From: Deinococcus roseus
Lineage (GTDB): Bacteria > Deinococcota > Deinococci > Deinococcales > Deinococcaceae
DNA: 64,000 bases
Direction of reading: 5' to 3'
Assembly: GCF_014646895.1 (NCBI RefSeq)
Contig: NZ_BMOD01000010.1
Span: 1-64,000 of the forward strand
In this document: piece after piece, positions 41,704 to 49,309 of the stretch
How the letters are laid out: each line of letters starts with the position of its first letter
Position numbering within the stretch: position 1 is the first letter of the stretch
Notes under the pieces: generated by a model
The model's database searches: none
The model's input: the letters and a program-made list of their open reading frames with translations, nothing else
Told to the model about the DNA's origin: nothing
Position numbers and translations under genes: made by a program

Positions 41704-43911
41704 TCAGGCCCGCGTCAGATTCGCAAATTTGGTCAGCAGGGTTTTGTTCCCCACCCCTGCAAAGTTCACCGTCACCTGCTGCTTGTCTCCAAAACCAGCC
41801 ACCGCCAGCACAATGCCATTGCCAAATTTGGGGTGTTTGACTTTCTCTCCCCCTTTAAAACCATCGGAGGCAGAAGGGGTTGTGCTGGGAGCCGTGGATC
41901 TGGGCACACTGGGTGCACTGGGATGAAAAGTGGACCAGCCTCCACGCTTTTTGGCAGAAGCAGGCTGTCCGTAAAGGTCCACAGGAACAAAGCCACCTTC
42001 AATCTCCTCCAGAAAACGGCTGTCCTCGCAGGCGTTGGTTTTGCCGTACTGCATGCGGTTCTCGGCAGCGGTCAGGTACAGGCGGTCCATGGCACGGGTG
42101 ATGCCCACATAGAACAGGCGGCGCTCCTCTTCCAGACCTCCGGGTTCCATCAGGCTGTTGCGGCTGGGAAGGAGTCCCTCCTCCACCCCCACAATGAACA
42201 CCACCGGGAATTCCAGCCCTTTGGCGTTGTGCAGGGTCATCAGGGTGATGCTTTCTTCTGGAACATCCCCGTTGGCCAGTTTAACTTTTTCGTCGTCCAC
42301 GCTGGAAAGCAGGGCTGCATCGTCCAGGAAGTCTGCAATGGAACCTCCTTCATGCTGCTCGCTCCAGTCGGTGGCTGCGTTCAGGAGTTCTTCCAGGTTT
42401 TCCCGGCGGTCATGCCCTTCCTGACCCTCGGCTTTGAGCATCTCCAGGTAGCCTGTGGACTCAATGACCATCCTGAGGAAGTGGTGCGGCTCGTACAGGT
42501 CCACGGCTTCGGAGAGGGACTGCATGAGCAGGGCAAAATCCTGGCACTTGTTGGCCCCCCGTTCCAGAATGGTGTCTGCCATGCGGGCCGCTTCCAGCAG
42601 AGATTTTTTGTACAGGCTGCCCCAGTCCAGCAGTTTCTGCACTGCAGTGTCCCCGATGCCCCGTTTGGGACGGCCCACCACCCGCCGGAAGGCCACATCG
42701 TCTGATGGATTGATGGCCAGTCGGGCGTAGGCCAGGATGTCCTTGATTTCCCGGCGGTCATAGAACCCCACACCACCAATGATCTTTGCTGGAATCTGGG
42801 CCCGTCTGAGCGATTCTTCCACCACCCGGGACTGGGCATTGGTGCGGTACAGCACAGCCATGTCGGTGAGTTTGTATCCCCGGTGGCTCATCAGGGTGAT
42901 TTGCTGGGCCACAAAGTCCGACTCAAACTTCTGGTCGGTGGCCCGGTAAAACCACACGTCTTCCCCATCGGGTTTGACGGGAACCAGGGTTTTCTCCAGA
43001 CGCTCTGCATTGTTCTCGATCAGTTTGTTGGCGATGGTCAGCACCTTGGCACTGGACCGGTAATTCTCCTGAAGTTTGTAAACCTTAGCATCTGAATAAT
43101 CTTTCTGAAAATCCAGAATATTCTTAATATCAGCGCCACGAAATTTATAGATGCTCTGGTCGGGGTCACCTACAACCAGAAGATTTCTTTCTTTGCTGGC
43201 AATCAGCCTTGCAAATTCATACTGGGCGGTGTTGGTGTCCTGGTACTCGTCAATCATGATGAATCGGGCACGGGCCTGGATTTTTTCCAGCACCTCCGGG
43301 ACTTCCCTGAACAGGCGCACCGTTTCAGAGAGCAAATCCCCGAAATCAATGGCATTCATGCCCCGCATGCGGGATTCATAGCGGCGGTACCCTTCCACGG
43401 CAACGTCTTTCCTGAGGCCCGCCATGAACTCATCCCCTTTGACATACAGGTCGTCGGGGGTCCAGAGGTTGGATTTGGCCTTGTCGATGATGGAACGCAG
43501 GTATCTGGGGTTGGCGTCCTGGGGCATTCCGGGAATGCCTCCCATGATTTCTTTGAGCAAATCCAGCTGGTCGTCGTCATCCAGGATCACAAAGCCCCGT
43601 TTGAGGCCGATGTTTTCACCGTAAGCCCGCAGGATCCTGACTCCGGCAGAGTGGAAGGTGCTCATCCACAAATCGCTGGCACCGTAAACCAGTTTTTCGG
43701 CACGTTCTCGCATTTCTGCAGCCGCCTTGTTGGTGAAGGTGACGGCCAGGATTTCTCTTGGGGGAACATGATGGTGCATGATCAGATGCGCCAGACGGTA
43801 AACCAGGGTGCGGGTCTTTCCGCTGCCTGCTCCAGCAATGACCAGAGCGGGTCCGGTATAATGGGCAGCGGCCTCGGCCTGGTTGGGGTTTAGCTGTGAC
43901 AGTAAATCCAT
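41704..43911 (-). CDS. uvrD: UvrD/PcrA-type DNA helicase
   Basis: 735 residues, a superfamily 1A 3'-5' helicase. LNPNQAEAAAH (Q motif), VIAGAGSGKTRTLVYR (Walker A), LAVTFTNKAAAEM (Ia), MIDEYQDTNTAQYEF (II), VVGDPDQSIYKFRGAD (III), YRSSAKVL (IV), TLHNAKGLEFPVVF (V) and RRLFYVGITRAMD (VI) are complete. A C-terminal extension ends in a Tudor-like KVKHPKFGNGIVLAV segment that contacts RNA polymerase in homologues. It acts in nucleotide excision and mismatch repair. ATG 43911 is taken rather than the frame start at 43938, because MDLLSQLNPNQ is the usual beginning. Confidence 0.95.
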   Translation of the reverse strand: MDLLSQLNPNQAEAAAHYTGPALVIAGAGSGKTRTLVYRLAHLIMHHHVPPREILAVTFTNKAAAEMRERAEKLVYGASDLWMSTFHSAGVRILRAYGENIGLKRGFVILDDDDQLDLLKEIMGGIPGMPQDANPRYLRSIIDKAKSNLWTPDDLYVKGDEFMAGLRKDVAVEGYRRYESRMRGMNAIDFGDLLSETVRLFREVPEVLEKIQARARFIMIDEYQDTNTAQYEFARLIASKERNLLVVGDPDQSIYKFRGADIKNILDFQKDYSDAKVYKLQENYRSSAKVLTIANKLIENNAERLEKTLVPVKPDGEDVWFYRATDQKFESDFVAQQITLMSHRGYKLTDMAVLYRTNAQSRVVEESLRRAQIPAKIIGGVGFYDRREIKDILAYARLAINPSDDVAFRRVVGRPKRGIGDTAVQKLLDWGSLYKKSLLEAARMADTILERGANKCQDFALLMQSLSEAVDLYEPHHFLRMVIESTGYLEMLKAEGQEGHDRRENLEELLNAATDWSEQHEGGSIADFLDDAALLSSVDDEKVKLANGDVPEESITLMTLHNAKGLEFPVVFIVGVEEGLLPSRNSLMEPGGLEEERRLFYVGITRAMDRLYLTAAENRMQYGKTNACEDSRFLEEIEGGFVPVDLYGQPASAKKRGGWSTFHPSAPSVPRSTAPSTTPSASDGFKGGEKVKHPKFGNGIVLAVAGFGDKQQVTVNFAGVGNKTLLTKFANLTRA

Positions 43912-44055
43912 GTGCCAATTCAGTTTACAGCAAGACAAATGGGTTGGATGCAGGTGAATGTACCTGGTGTACTGCTGGAGTGACCCCCTGAGGTCTGGAT
44001 AGAAGTTATACTAGGGGCAAGAAAGTTGGTATTGTATCAAAGGGCGACTGATATC

Positions 44056-44418
44056 ATGAGCAAACAGGAACAACTGCAACACATCATCGATCACCTTCGC
44101 AGTGCCATTCCCGAGCTTCAAGGGGTGATGGTGGCCTCCACAGACGGTCTGCCCATCGCATACTCGATGGCTGGAACCGACCCCACAAGGGTGGCAGCGA
44201 TGGCGGCAACGGCTCTAGGTCTGGGGAAGCGCATCAGCGAGACGCTGAGCGCAGGAACCCTTAGCGAAACCAGCGTCACTGGCTCCAGCGCACAGATCCT
44301 GATCTATGCCGCAGGAACCAAGGGCGTGCTGGCAGTGGTTGCACCCAGCTGGTCCAGTGTGGGCCTGATTCACCTGGAAGCCCGCGATGCAACCCGCAAA
44401 ATTGCAGAGTCCCTGTAA
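44056..44418 (+). CDS. Roadblock/LC7-domain protein (MglB-like)
   Basis: 120 residues, one Roadblock/LC7 domain: IIDHLRSAIPELQGVMVASTDGLPIAYSM followed by DPTRVAAMAATALGLGKRISETL and a beta-rich second half. Such proteins form homodimers that regulate small GTPases; in Thermus and Myxococcus MglB activates MglA, which sets cell polarity. It is shorter than MglB because it lacks the extra C-terminal helix, and no GTPase gene lies beside it, so the partner is unknown. ATG 44056 has no clear ribosome site. A terminator follows 27 bases after the stop. Confidence 0.85.
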   Translation: MSKQEQLQHIIDHLRSAIPELQGVMVASTDGLPIAYSMAGTDPTRVAAMAATALGLGKRISETLSAGTLSETSVTGSSAQILIYAAGTKGVLAVVAPSWSSVGLIHLEARDATRKIAESL

Positions 44419-44444
44419 AGCACAGTGGCTGCAGCGTACAGATG

Positions 44445-44470
44445 ACCTGTCCTTGAGGGCAGGTTTTTTG
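44445..44470 (+). terminator. Terminator after the roadblock gene
   Basis: ACCTGTCC (44445-44452) pairs with GGGCAGGT (44457-44464), then a T6 run. Confidence 0.8.
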
Positions 44471-44491
44471 TTGGCCTTCGTCAGGAAATTT

Positions 44492-44605
44492 GCCGAGAGC
44501 CGAGAGCCTATGATGCTTTGGCAAAAGCCACAGGTCAAATGCTGACCGCTGATGGCTTAAAGCGGAGGCTTTTTGCCCTCGGCCCTCGGCCCTGCGCCCC
44601 CGGCA
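44492..44605. repeat. Dispersed repeat family 1, copy B
   Basis: Near-identical to 27497-27623 apart from short deletions in the GCCGAGA array and the GCTGACC array. It again sits directly upstream of a leaderless-type promoter, here that of the Rrf2 gene. Confidence 0.85.
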
Positions 44606-44667
44606 TCCCTGGCAAGCCCCCTTTGAGCACAATCTACAAGTTCGCTAAATTGGTACACTACTGTCAT

Positions 44668-45135
44668 ATGCGTCTTTCCACCACCGACATCTACTCATTT
44701 CAGGCTCTCGGGTATCTGGGCATGCAGGACCTGGACCGCTGGGTGAGCAGCGATGAGATCAGCGAACACACCGGCATCGCCCGTCCCTATCTGGTGCGCA
44801 TTCTGGCTTTGCTCTCCAGCAAGAGCATCATCAAATCCAAGAAAGGCATCGGAGGAGGATATGCCCTGGCCCGCAAACCCCACCTGCTGAGCCTGTGCGA
44901 GGTGGTGCGTGCGGTGGATGGTCCAGTGGCTCCCCTTTCCTGCATCAGCCTGAACTGGCACGAGGATTGCCCCGAAGAACCCAGGTGTTTTGCCCGCAAC
45001 AAGATCTGGCGCAGGATCCGTGATGCTGTGCTGGAAGTGCTGGGGGAAATGACCGTGGCGGATCTGGTGCAGGACTTCAAGCAGGGGAACAACTATTCTT
45101 ACTGCCTGGACCACCTGCTCAGGCCCAACGTCTAA
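44668..45135 (+). CDS. Rrf2-family regulator with cysteine cluster
   Basis: 155 residues. The winged-helix part (LSTTDIYSFQALGYLG, SSDEISEHTGIARPYLVRIL, KGIGGGYALARKP) is typical of Rrf2 proteins. Three Cys follow in LSCISLNWHEDCPEEPRCFA, spaced C-x9-C-x5-C, comparable to the Fe-S ligands of IscR or NsrR. It could sense iron-sulphur status, nitrosative stress or cysteine. ATG 44668 has TACACT (44654-44659) 8 nt upstream. It is separated by a terminator from the sulphur-type importer operon that it most likely controls. Confidence 0.88.
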   Translation: MRLSTTDIYSFQALGYLGMQDLDRWVSSDEISEHTGIARPYLVRILALLSSKSIIKSKKGIGGGYALARKPHLLSLCEVVRAVDGPVAPLSCISLNWHEDCPEEPRCFARNKIWRRIRDAVLEVLGEMTVADLVQDFKQGNNYSYCLDHLLRPNV

Positions 45136-45156
45136 AACTGAACTTTTCAACACCTC

Positions 45157-45187
45157 AACCTCATGCCTGTGCAGCATGAGGTTTTTT
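45157..45187 (+). terminator. Terminator of the Rrf2 gene
   Basis: AACCTCATGC (45157-45166) pairs with GCATGAGGTT (45174-45183), followed by T-rich sequence. Confidence 0.85.
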
Positions 45188-45272
45188 GTTTTTGGGGTTT
45201 CCCTGGCGGCTTTGATCCAGTGCAGCCTTTTAGACAAGTCCCAGACATCTCTTGACCGCAATCGCAGCATTG

Positions 45273-45314
45273 TTTACAATCCTTGTAAATTGAGTAGTTT
45301 ACTATTCTACTCAA
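45273..45314. promoter_or_regulatory. Two adjacent operator dyads upstream of the DUF4395-importer operon
   Basis: TTTACAA-TCC-TTGTAAA (45273-45289) and TTGAGTAG-N9-CTACTCAA (45290-45297/45307-45314) are both perfect inverted repeats. TACTAT (45300-45305) is a possible -10 within the second. The second dyad resembles sites bound by Rrf2 proteins (TTGACTA-type arms), matching the Rrf2 gene just upstream. Confidence 0.6.
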
Positions 45315-45336
45315 CTATTCGAGGAGGGGTTTCCCC

Positions 45337-45750
45337 ATGGACCACAGACCCAGTTTGGAACACTTTCAGCAGAGCAACATGATCGCCCTGACCCTGATTG
45401 CACTTGTGATTCAGGTTCCGGTGCTGCTGTTCTGTCTGGCTTTCAGCATCCTGCTGGGCGCAGTCCAGCCTGCCCACTCCCCTTTCCGCTGGCTGTACAG
45501 CAAACTCACTGGCATCCAGATTCCTGCCCCCGAGCACTTCGATGCCAGCCAGTTTGCACAACTGCTGGGAGGCGCTTTCCTGTTGGCTTCCAGCCTGGCC
45601 CTCTTCAGCCAGAATGTTGTGCTGGCTGCCTCACTTTCTGGCATTGTGATCGTGCTGGCCCTGGTCAACCTGACCACCGGGTTCTGCCTGGGGTGCCAGA
45701 TTTACCTTCACCTCAAACTGAACCAGTACCGCCAGAGCAAACAACACTGA
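45337..45750 (+). CDS. DUF4395 membrane protein
   Basis: 137 residues with three or four membrane segments. The C-terminal NLTTGFCLGCQIYLHL carries the CxxC motif diagnostic of DUF4395, a family often near sulphur-metabolism or thioredoxin/rhodanese genes. ATG 45337 follows GAGGAGGGG. It is the first gene behind the double operator and probably cotranscribed with the importer, which supports a sulphur role. Confidence 0.82.
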   Translation: MDHRPSLEHFQQSNMIALTLIALVIQVPVLLFCLAFSILLGAVQPAHSPFRWLYSKLTGIQIPAPEHFDASQFAQLLGGAFLLASSLALFSQNVVLAASLSGIVIVLALVNLTTGFCLGCQIYLHLKLNQYRQSKQH

Positions 45751-45832
45751 CCCCCTCACCCCCCTGTGATGCTCAAGCCTGATTCCCAACGCTGAGCATC
45801 ACTTTCAATAAAGACCCAAGGAGCACACCCAC

Positions 45833-46801
45833 ATGAAAAAACTCTTGCTCACCACCTTGCTGATCATCGGGACTGCTGCTGCCCAGAAAGCCGACACTGT
45901 TCGCATTGGCATCTTCCCCAACGTCACCCACGCTGCCGGACTGGTCGCCATCAACCAGAAACTGTTCCAGAAAGAACTGGGAAGTGGGGTCAAACTGGAA
46001 GTCAGACAGTTTGCCAACGGCTCCCAGATCAATGAGGCTTTTGCTGCTGGTGCCCTGGATTTCGCCTATGTCGGTCCTGGCCCTGCCATGAACGGTTTCA
46101 TGAACGGCCTGCCTGTTCAGGTGATCAGCGGTGCTGCCAAAGCCGGAGCCGTGCTGGTGTCCAGAGGAGACATCAAGATCTCTGGTGTCAAAGGGCTGAA
46201 AGGCAAGAAAGTGGCCGTGCCCACCCGTGGGTCTACGCAGGACATCAGCCTGCGTTATATCCTGAGAGAAGCAGGCTTGAGGGCCACCGATCAGGGAGGC
46301 GATGTCACCATCGTCCCCATCAACCCCGCCGACATGCCCGCAGCATTCGCCGCCAAACAGGTGGACGCCGCCCTGGTGCAGGAGCCCTGGGGTGCGGTGC
46401 TGGAACAGCAAGGTGCCAAACTGGTCCTGAGCGAACGCCAGATCTGGAAAGGTGGCAACTACACCACCACCGTGCTGGTCGGCAACACCAGATTCATCAA
46501 GGACAACCCCAAAGTCACCGAGGCCATCCTGAAAGGCCACCTGGCGGGCATCAATTTCATTAAGAAGTCGAACGTGCTGGCTCAGAAGGCTCTCTCCAAC
46601 GAGATCTATAATTTCACCAAGCAACGCCCCGACCAGACCGTCCTGTTCAAAGCCCTGGCCCGCACCCGGGTGGGCTGGGACATCCCTCTGGACACCCTGG
46701 AAGAATACGCCCAGCTCAACAAAGAGGCAGGCTTCTCCCGCAACCTTCCCGATTTTGATCAATTCCTGAACCTCGATCTGCTCCAGAAACTCGTCAAGTG
46801 A
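45833..46801 (+). CDS. Sulfonate/nitrate/taurine-type ABC substrate-binding protein 1
   Basis: 322 residues. Signal peptide MKKLLLTTLLIIGTAAAQ. The mature protein follows the SsuA/TauA/NrtA fold: VRIGIFPNVTHAAGLVAI, LDFAYVGPGPAMNGFMNG, KGKKVAVPTRGSTQDISLRYIL, and VDAALVQEPWGAVL. It should present a small anion, probably an organosulphonate, to the permease encoded two genes on. CAAGGAG precedes the ATG. A paralogue follows immediately, so the transporter has two receptors. Confidence 0.88.
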   Translation: MKKLLLTTLLIIGTAAAQKADTVRIGIFPNVTHAAGLVAINQKLFQKELGSGVKLEVRQFANGSQINEAFAAGALDFAYVGPGPAMNGFMNGLPVQVISGAAKAGAVLVSRGDIKISGVKGLKGKKVAVPTRGSTQDISLRYILREAGLRATDQGGDVTIVPINPADMPAAFAAKQVDAALVQEPWGAVLEQQGAKLVLSERQIWKGGNYTTTVLVGNTRFIKDNPKVTEAILKGHLAGINFIKKSNVLAQKALSNEIYNFTKQRPDQTVLFKALARTRVGWDIPLDTLEEYAQLNKEAGFSRNLPDFDQFLNLDLLQKLVK

Positions 46802-46809
46802 GGCTGAAG

Positions 46810-47757
46810 ATGAAAAAACTGCTTTTTACAACCCTGCTGCTGATTGGAGCGGCCCATGCACAGAAAGCCACCACTGTCCGACTGGGATACTTTCCCAACC
46901 TGACCCACGCTGCTGCCCTGGTGGGCCTGGAAAAAGGTTATTTCCAGAAAGAACTTGGAAACGTCAAACTGACCTCCAAAGAGTTCGTGGCAGGAACCGC
47001 CCTCAACGAAGCTTTTGCCGCCGGTGAAATTGACATCGGTTACATTGGCCCCGGTCCAGCCATCAACGGAGCTGTGCGCGGTTTGCCTGTGCAGATCATT
47101 GCTGGAGCATCCAATGCAGGAGCCGTGCTGGTGGCCCGCAAAGGTTCAGGCATCAAGACTTACAAAGATCTGGAAGGCAAGAAAGTGGCTGTCCCCTCCC
47201 TGGGCAACACCCAGGACATCAGCCTCAGGCACATCCTCAAAGAGCAGGGCCTCACCGGAAAAGTCACCATCCAGCCGCTGGCACCCGCAGATGTACCCAC
47301 AGCATTCGCAGCCAAGCAAATTGATGCTGCGCTGGTCCCCGAACCCTGGGCCTCTTTGCTGGAAACCAAAGGGGGCACCCTGATCGGCAACGAAAAAACC
47401 GTGTGGCGTGACGGCGATTACCCCACCACCGTGGTCATTGTGAACACCAAGTTCGCCCAGGAGAACCCTGAACTGGTCAAAGCCTTTCTGAGGGGCCACA
47501 TCAAGGCCGTGAACTTCATCAAGAGCAACGGTCCGGCTGCCCAGACCTCCATTGCCAGAAAGCTGCTGGAACTGACCAAGGAAAAAGTGGATCCACGGGT
47601 GTTGCAGCGTGCCCTGAAACGCACCCAGATCACCACCACTTACAGTGTAGAGGCCCTCAAGGAATATGCAGACCTGAACAAAGAGGCGGGTTTTATTCGC
47701 ACCCTGCCCGACTGGAACACCCTGATCAACAACAGTTACCTGAACGAGGTGAAATAA
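46810..47757 (+). CDS. Sulfonate/nitrate/taurine-type ABC substrate-binding protein 2
   Basis: 315 residues, a tandem duplicate of the preceding gene. Signal peptide MKKLLFTTLLLIGAAHAQ; VRLGYFPNLTHAAALVGL, IDIGYIGPGPAINGAVRG, GKKVAVPSLGNTQDISLRHIL and IDAALVPEPWASLL align with the first copy. ATG 46810 gives a normal signal peptide; GTG 46798 overlapping the upstream stop is an alternative. Divergence outside the pocket motifs suggests a second substrate or affinity. Confidence 0.88.
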   Translation: MKKLLFTTLLLIGAAHAQKATTVRLGYFPNLTHAAALVGLEKGYFQKELGNVKLTSKEFVAGTALNEAFAAGEIDIGYIGPGPAINGAVRGLPVQIIAGASNAGAVLVARKGSGIKTYKDLEGKKVAVPSLGNTQDISLRHILKEQGLTGKVTIQPLAPADVPTAFAAKQIDAALVPEPWASLLETKGGTLIGNEKTVWRDGDYPTTVVIVNTKFAQENPELVKAFLRGHIKAVNFIKSNGPAAQTSIARKLLELTKEKVDPRVLQRALKRTQITTTYSVEALKEYADLNKEAGFIRTLPDWNTLINNSYLNEVK

Positions 47758-48573
47758 GTGCAGAGGACTGCAGTTGCCAGAAGAAAAAAAGCCACACCCA
47801 TCTGGGTGTGGCAGATCGTTGGCGTTCTGTTTCTGCTGGGCTCATGGTATCTGTTCACCAGTGTCCTGAAACTGCAGCCCTCTTATGTGATGCCCACCCC
47901 AGAAATGGTCTGGGAAGAATACCGTTATGGCTTCATCAAATCAGACAACCCCAACGATGGGCAGCTGATTTATGCCATTGGCAACAGCCTGAGAAGGGTC
48001 TTTACAGGCTATGGTATTGGGATCATCATTGGGGTCATCATTGGGGTCATCCTCAGCACCAACCAGATCTTGCGGGCTGTGGTGGGGGGATGGCTGATTG
48101 CCCTGCAAAGCATTCCATCGATTGCCTACATTCCCCTTGCCATCATCTGGTTTGGCCTCAATGAAAAAGCCGTGCTGTTTGTGGTGGTTCTGGAAGCCAC
48201 CCTGCCAGTGGCCCTGGCCCTGAGCGGAGCCCTCCTGAATGTTCAGCCCGCTGTGGTGACGGCAGGACGCAATCTGGGTGCTGTGGGATTGAAAGTGTAC
48301 ACCCATGTTCTGCTTCCTGCCAGCCTGCCCAACATCTTCACAGGCATCCGGGTGGCATGGAGCTTTGCATGGCGGGCCCTGGTGGGAGGAGAACTGCTCA
48401 GCCACGCTGCTGGTCTGGGACAGTTGCTGGAAACAGGACGCAATGTCAGCAACACCGCCCTGGTGCTGGCCACCATGATCATCATTGGGGTCGTGGGGGT
48501 GCTCTTTGAACAGCTGATCCAGAGGCTGGAAAACCGTGTACGCAGCAACTATGGGCTGGAGGTGCGCAAATGA
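47758..48573 (+). CDS. Sulfonate/nitrate-type ABC permease
   Basis: 271 residues, about six membrane segments. IALQSIPSIAYIPLAIIWFGLNEK and ALVGGELLSHAAGLGQLL mark the SsuC/TauC family; the EAA-like loop lies around NLGAVGLKVYTHVLLPASLP. It starts with GTG directly after the stop of binding protein 2 and overlaps the ATPase gene by ATGA, so all four transporter genes are tightly coupled. Confidence 0.9.
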   Translation: MQRTAVARRKKATPIWVWQIVGVLFLLGSWYLFTSVLKLQPSYVMPTPEMVWEEYRYGFIKSDNPNDGQLIYAIGNSLRRVFTGYGIGIIIGVIIGVILSTNQILRAVVGGWLIALQSIPSIAYIPLAIIWFGLNEKAVLFVVVLEATLPVALALSGALLNVQPAVVTAGRNLGAVGLKVYTHVLLPASLPNIFTGIRVAWSFAWRALVGGELLSHAAGLGQLLETGRNVSNTALVLATMIIIGVVGVLFEQLIQRLENRVRSNYGLEVRK

Positions 48574-49229
48574 TCGTTCGCCTGCAAGATGTGGAGTATG
48601 CCTACACCACAGAAAGCGCCGTGGGGCCTATTTCCCTGACCATCAACAAGGGAGACTTCATCAGCATTGTGGGACCTTCAGGAAGCGGGAAAAGCACCCT
48701 GATGAACCTGCTTTCCAAAAACTACAGACCCACTGCTGGCATTCTGGAATTTGCCCCTGGCACCCGCATCATCATGGTGCAGCAGGATCCTGGCCTTTTC
48801 CCCTGGCGCACCGCCCTGCACAACGTCACCTTTGGACTGGAAATGCAGGGGGCCAGCAAGTTTGACCGTGAAGAACGGGCCAGGGCAGCAATGGATCTGG
48901 TGGGCCTCAAAGGCTTCGAGAACCGCCGCATCCATGAACTTTCTGGAGGCCAGAAGCAGCGGGTGGCCCTGGCACGGGCACTGATCATGAAACCAGACTT
49001 GCTTTTGCTGGACGAACCTTTCTCTGCCCTGGACCCCCACACCCGCAATTCTCTGGGTGAGGAACTGAGAACCATCTGGCAGGAAACCGGACAGACCATC
49101 TTGCTGGTCACCCACGACCACATCGAGGCCGAACTGCTGGCCCAGAAAGTGGTGGTGCTGGAAGACGGCAAGATCAAAACCGTGGTGGATCTGGAAGTGG
49201 AATCTCCACGCTCTGCCCGCAAAAAATAA
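48570..49229 (+). CDS. Sulfonate/nitrate-type ABC ATPase
   Basis: 219 residues. Walker A GPSGSGKSTLMNLLS, Q-loop MVQQDPGLFPWRTAL, signature HELSGGQKQRVALARAL, Walker B LLLLDEPFSALD and switch His VTHDHIEAELL are complete. The PWRT wording is typical of SsuB/TauB/NrtD ATPases. It energises the preceding permease and is the last gene of the operon, which ends at the hairpin 49268-49294. Confidence 0.92.
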   Translation: MIVRLQDVEYAYTTESAVGPISLTINKGDFISIVGPSGSGKSTLMNLLSKNYRPTAGILEFAPGTRIIMVQQDPGLFPWRTALHNVTFGLEMQGASKFDREERARAAMDLVGLKGFENRRIHELSGGQKQRVALARALIMKPDLLLLDEPFSALDPHTRNSLGEELRTIWQETGQTILLVTHDHIEAELLAQKVVVLEDGKIKTVVDLEVESPRSARKK

Positions 49230-49267
49230 CCCCACAAATCCACAGCAAAAATCAAAACCAGAAATCA

Positions 49268-49294
49268 AAAAGTCCCAGTTTGCCTGGGACTTTT
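49268..49294. terminator. Bidirectional terminator
   Basis: AAAAGTCCCAG (49268-49278) pairs with CTGGGACTTTT (49284-49294), between the importer operon and the convergent caspase gene. Confidence 0.88.
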
Positions 49295-49309
49295 CTGCTT
49301 GTGGGTATC

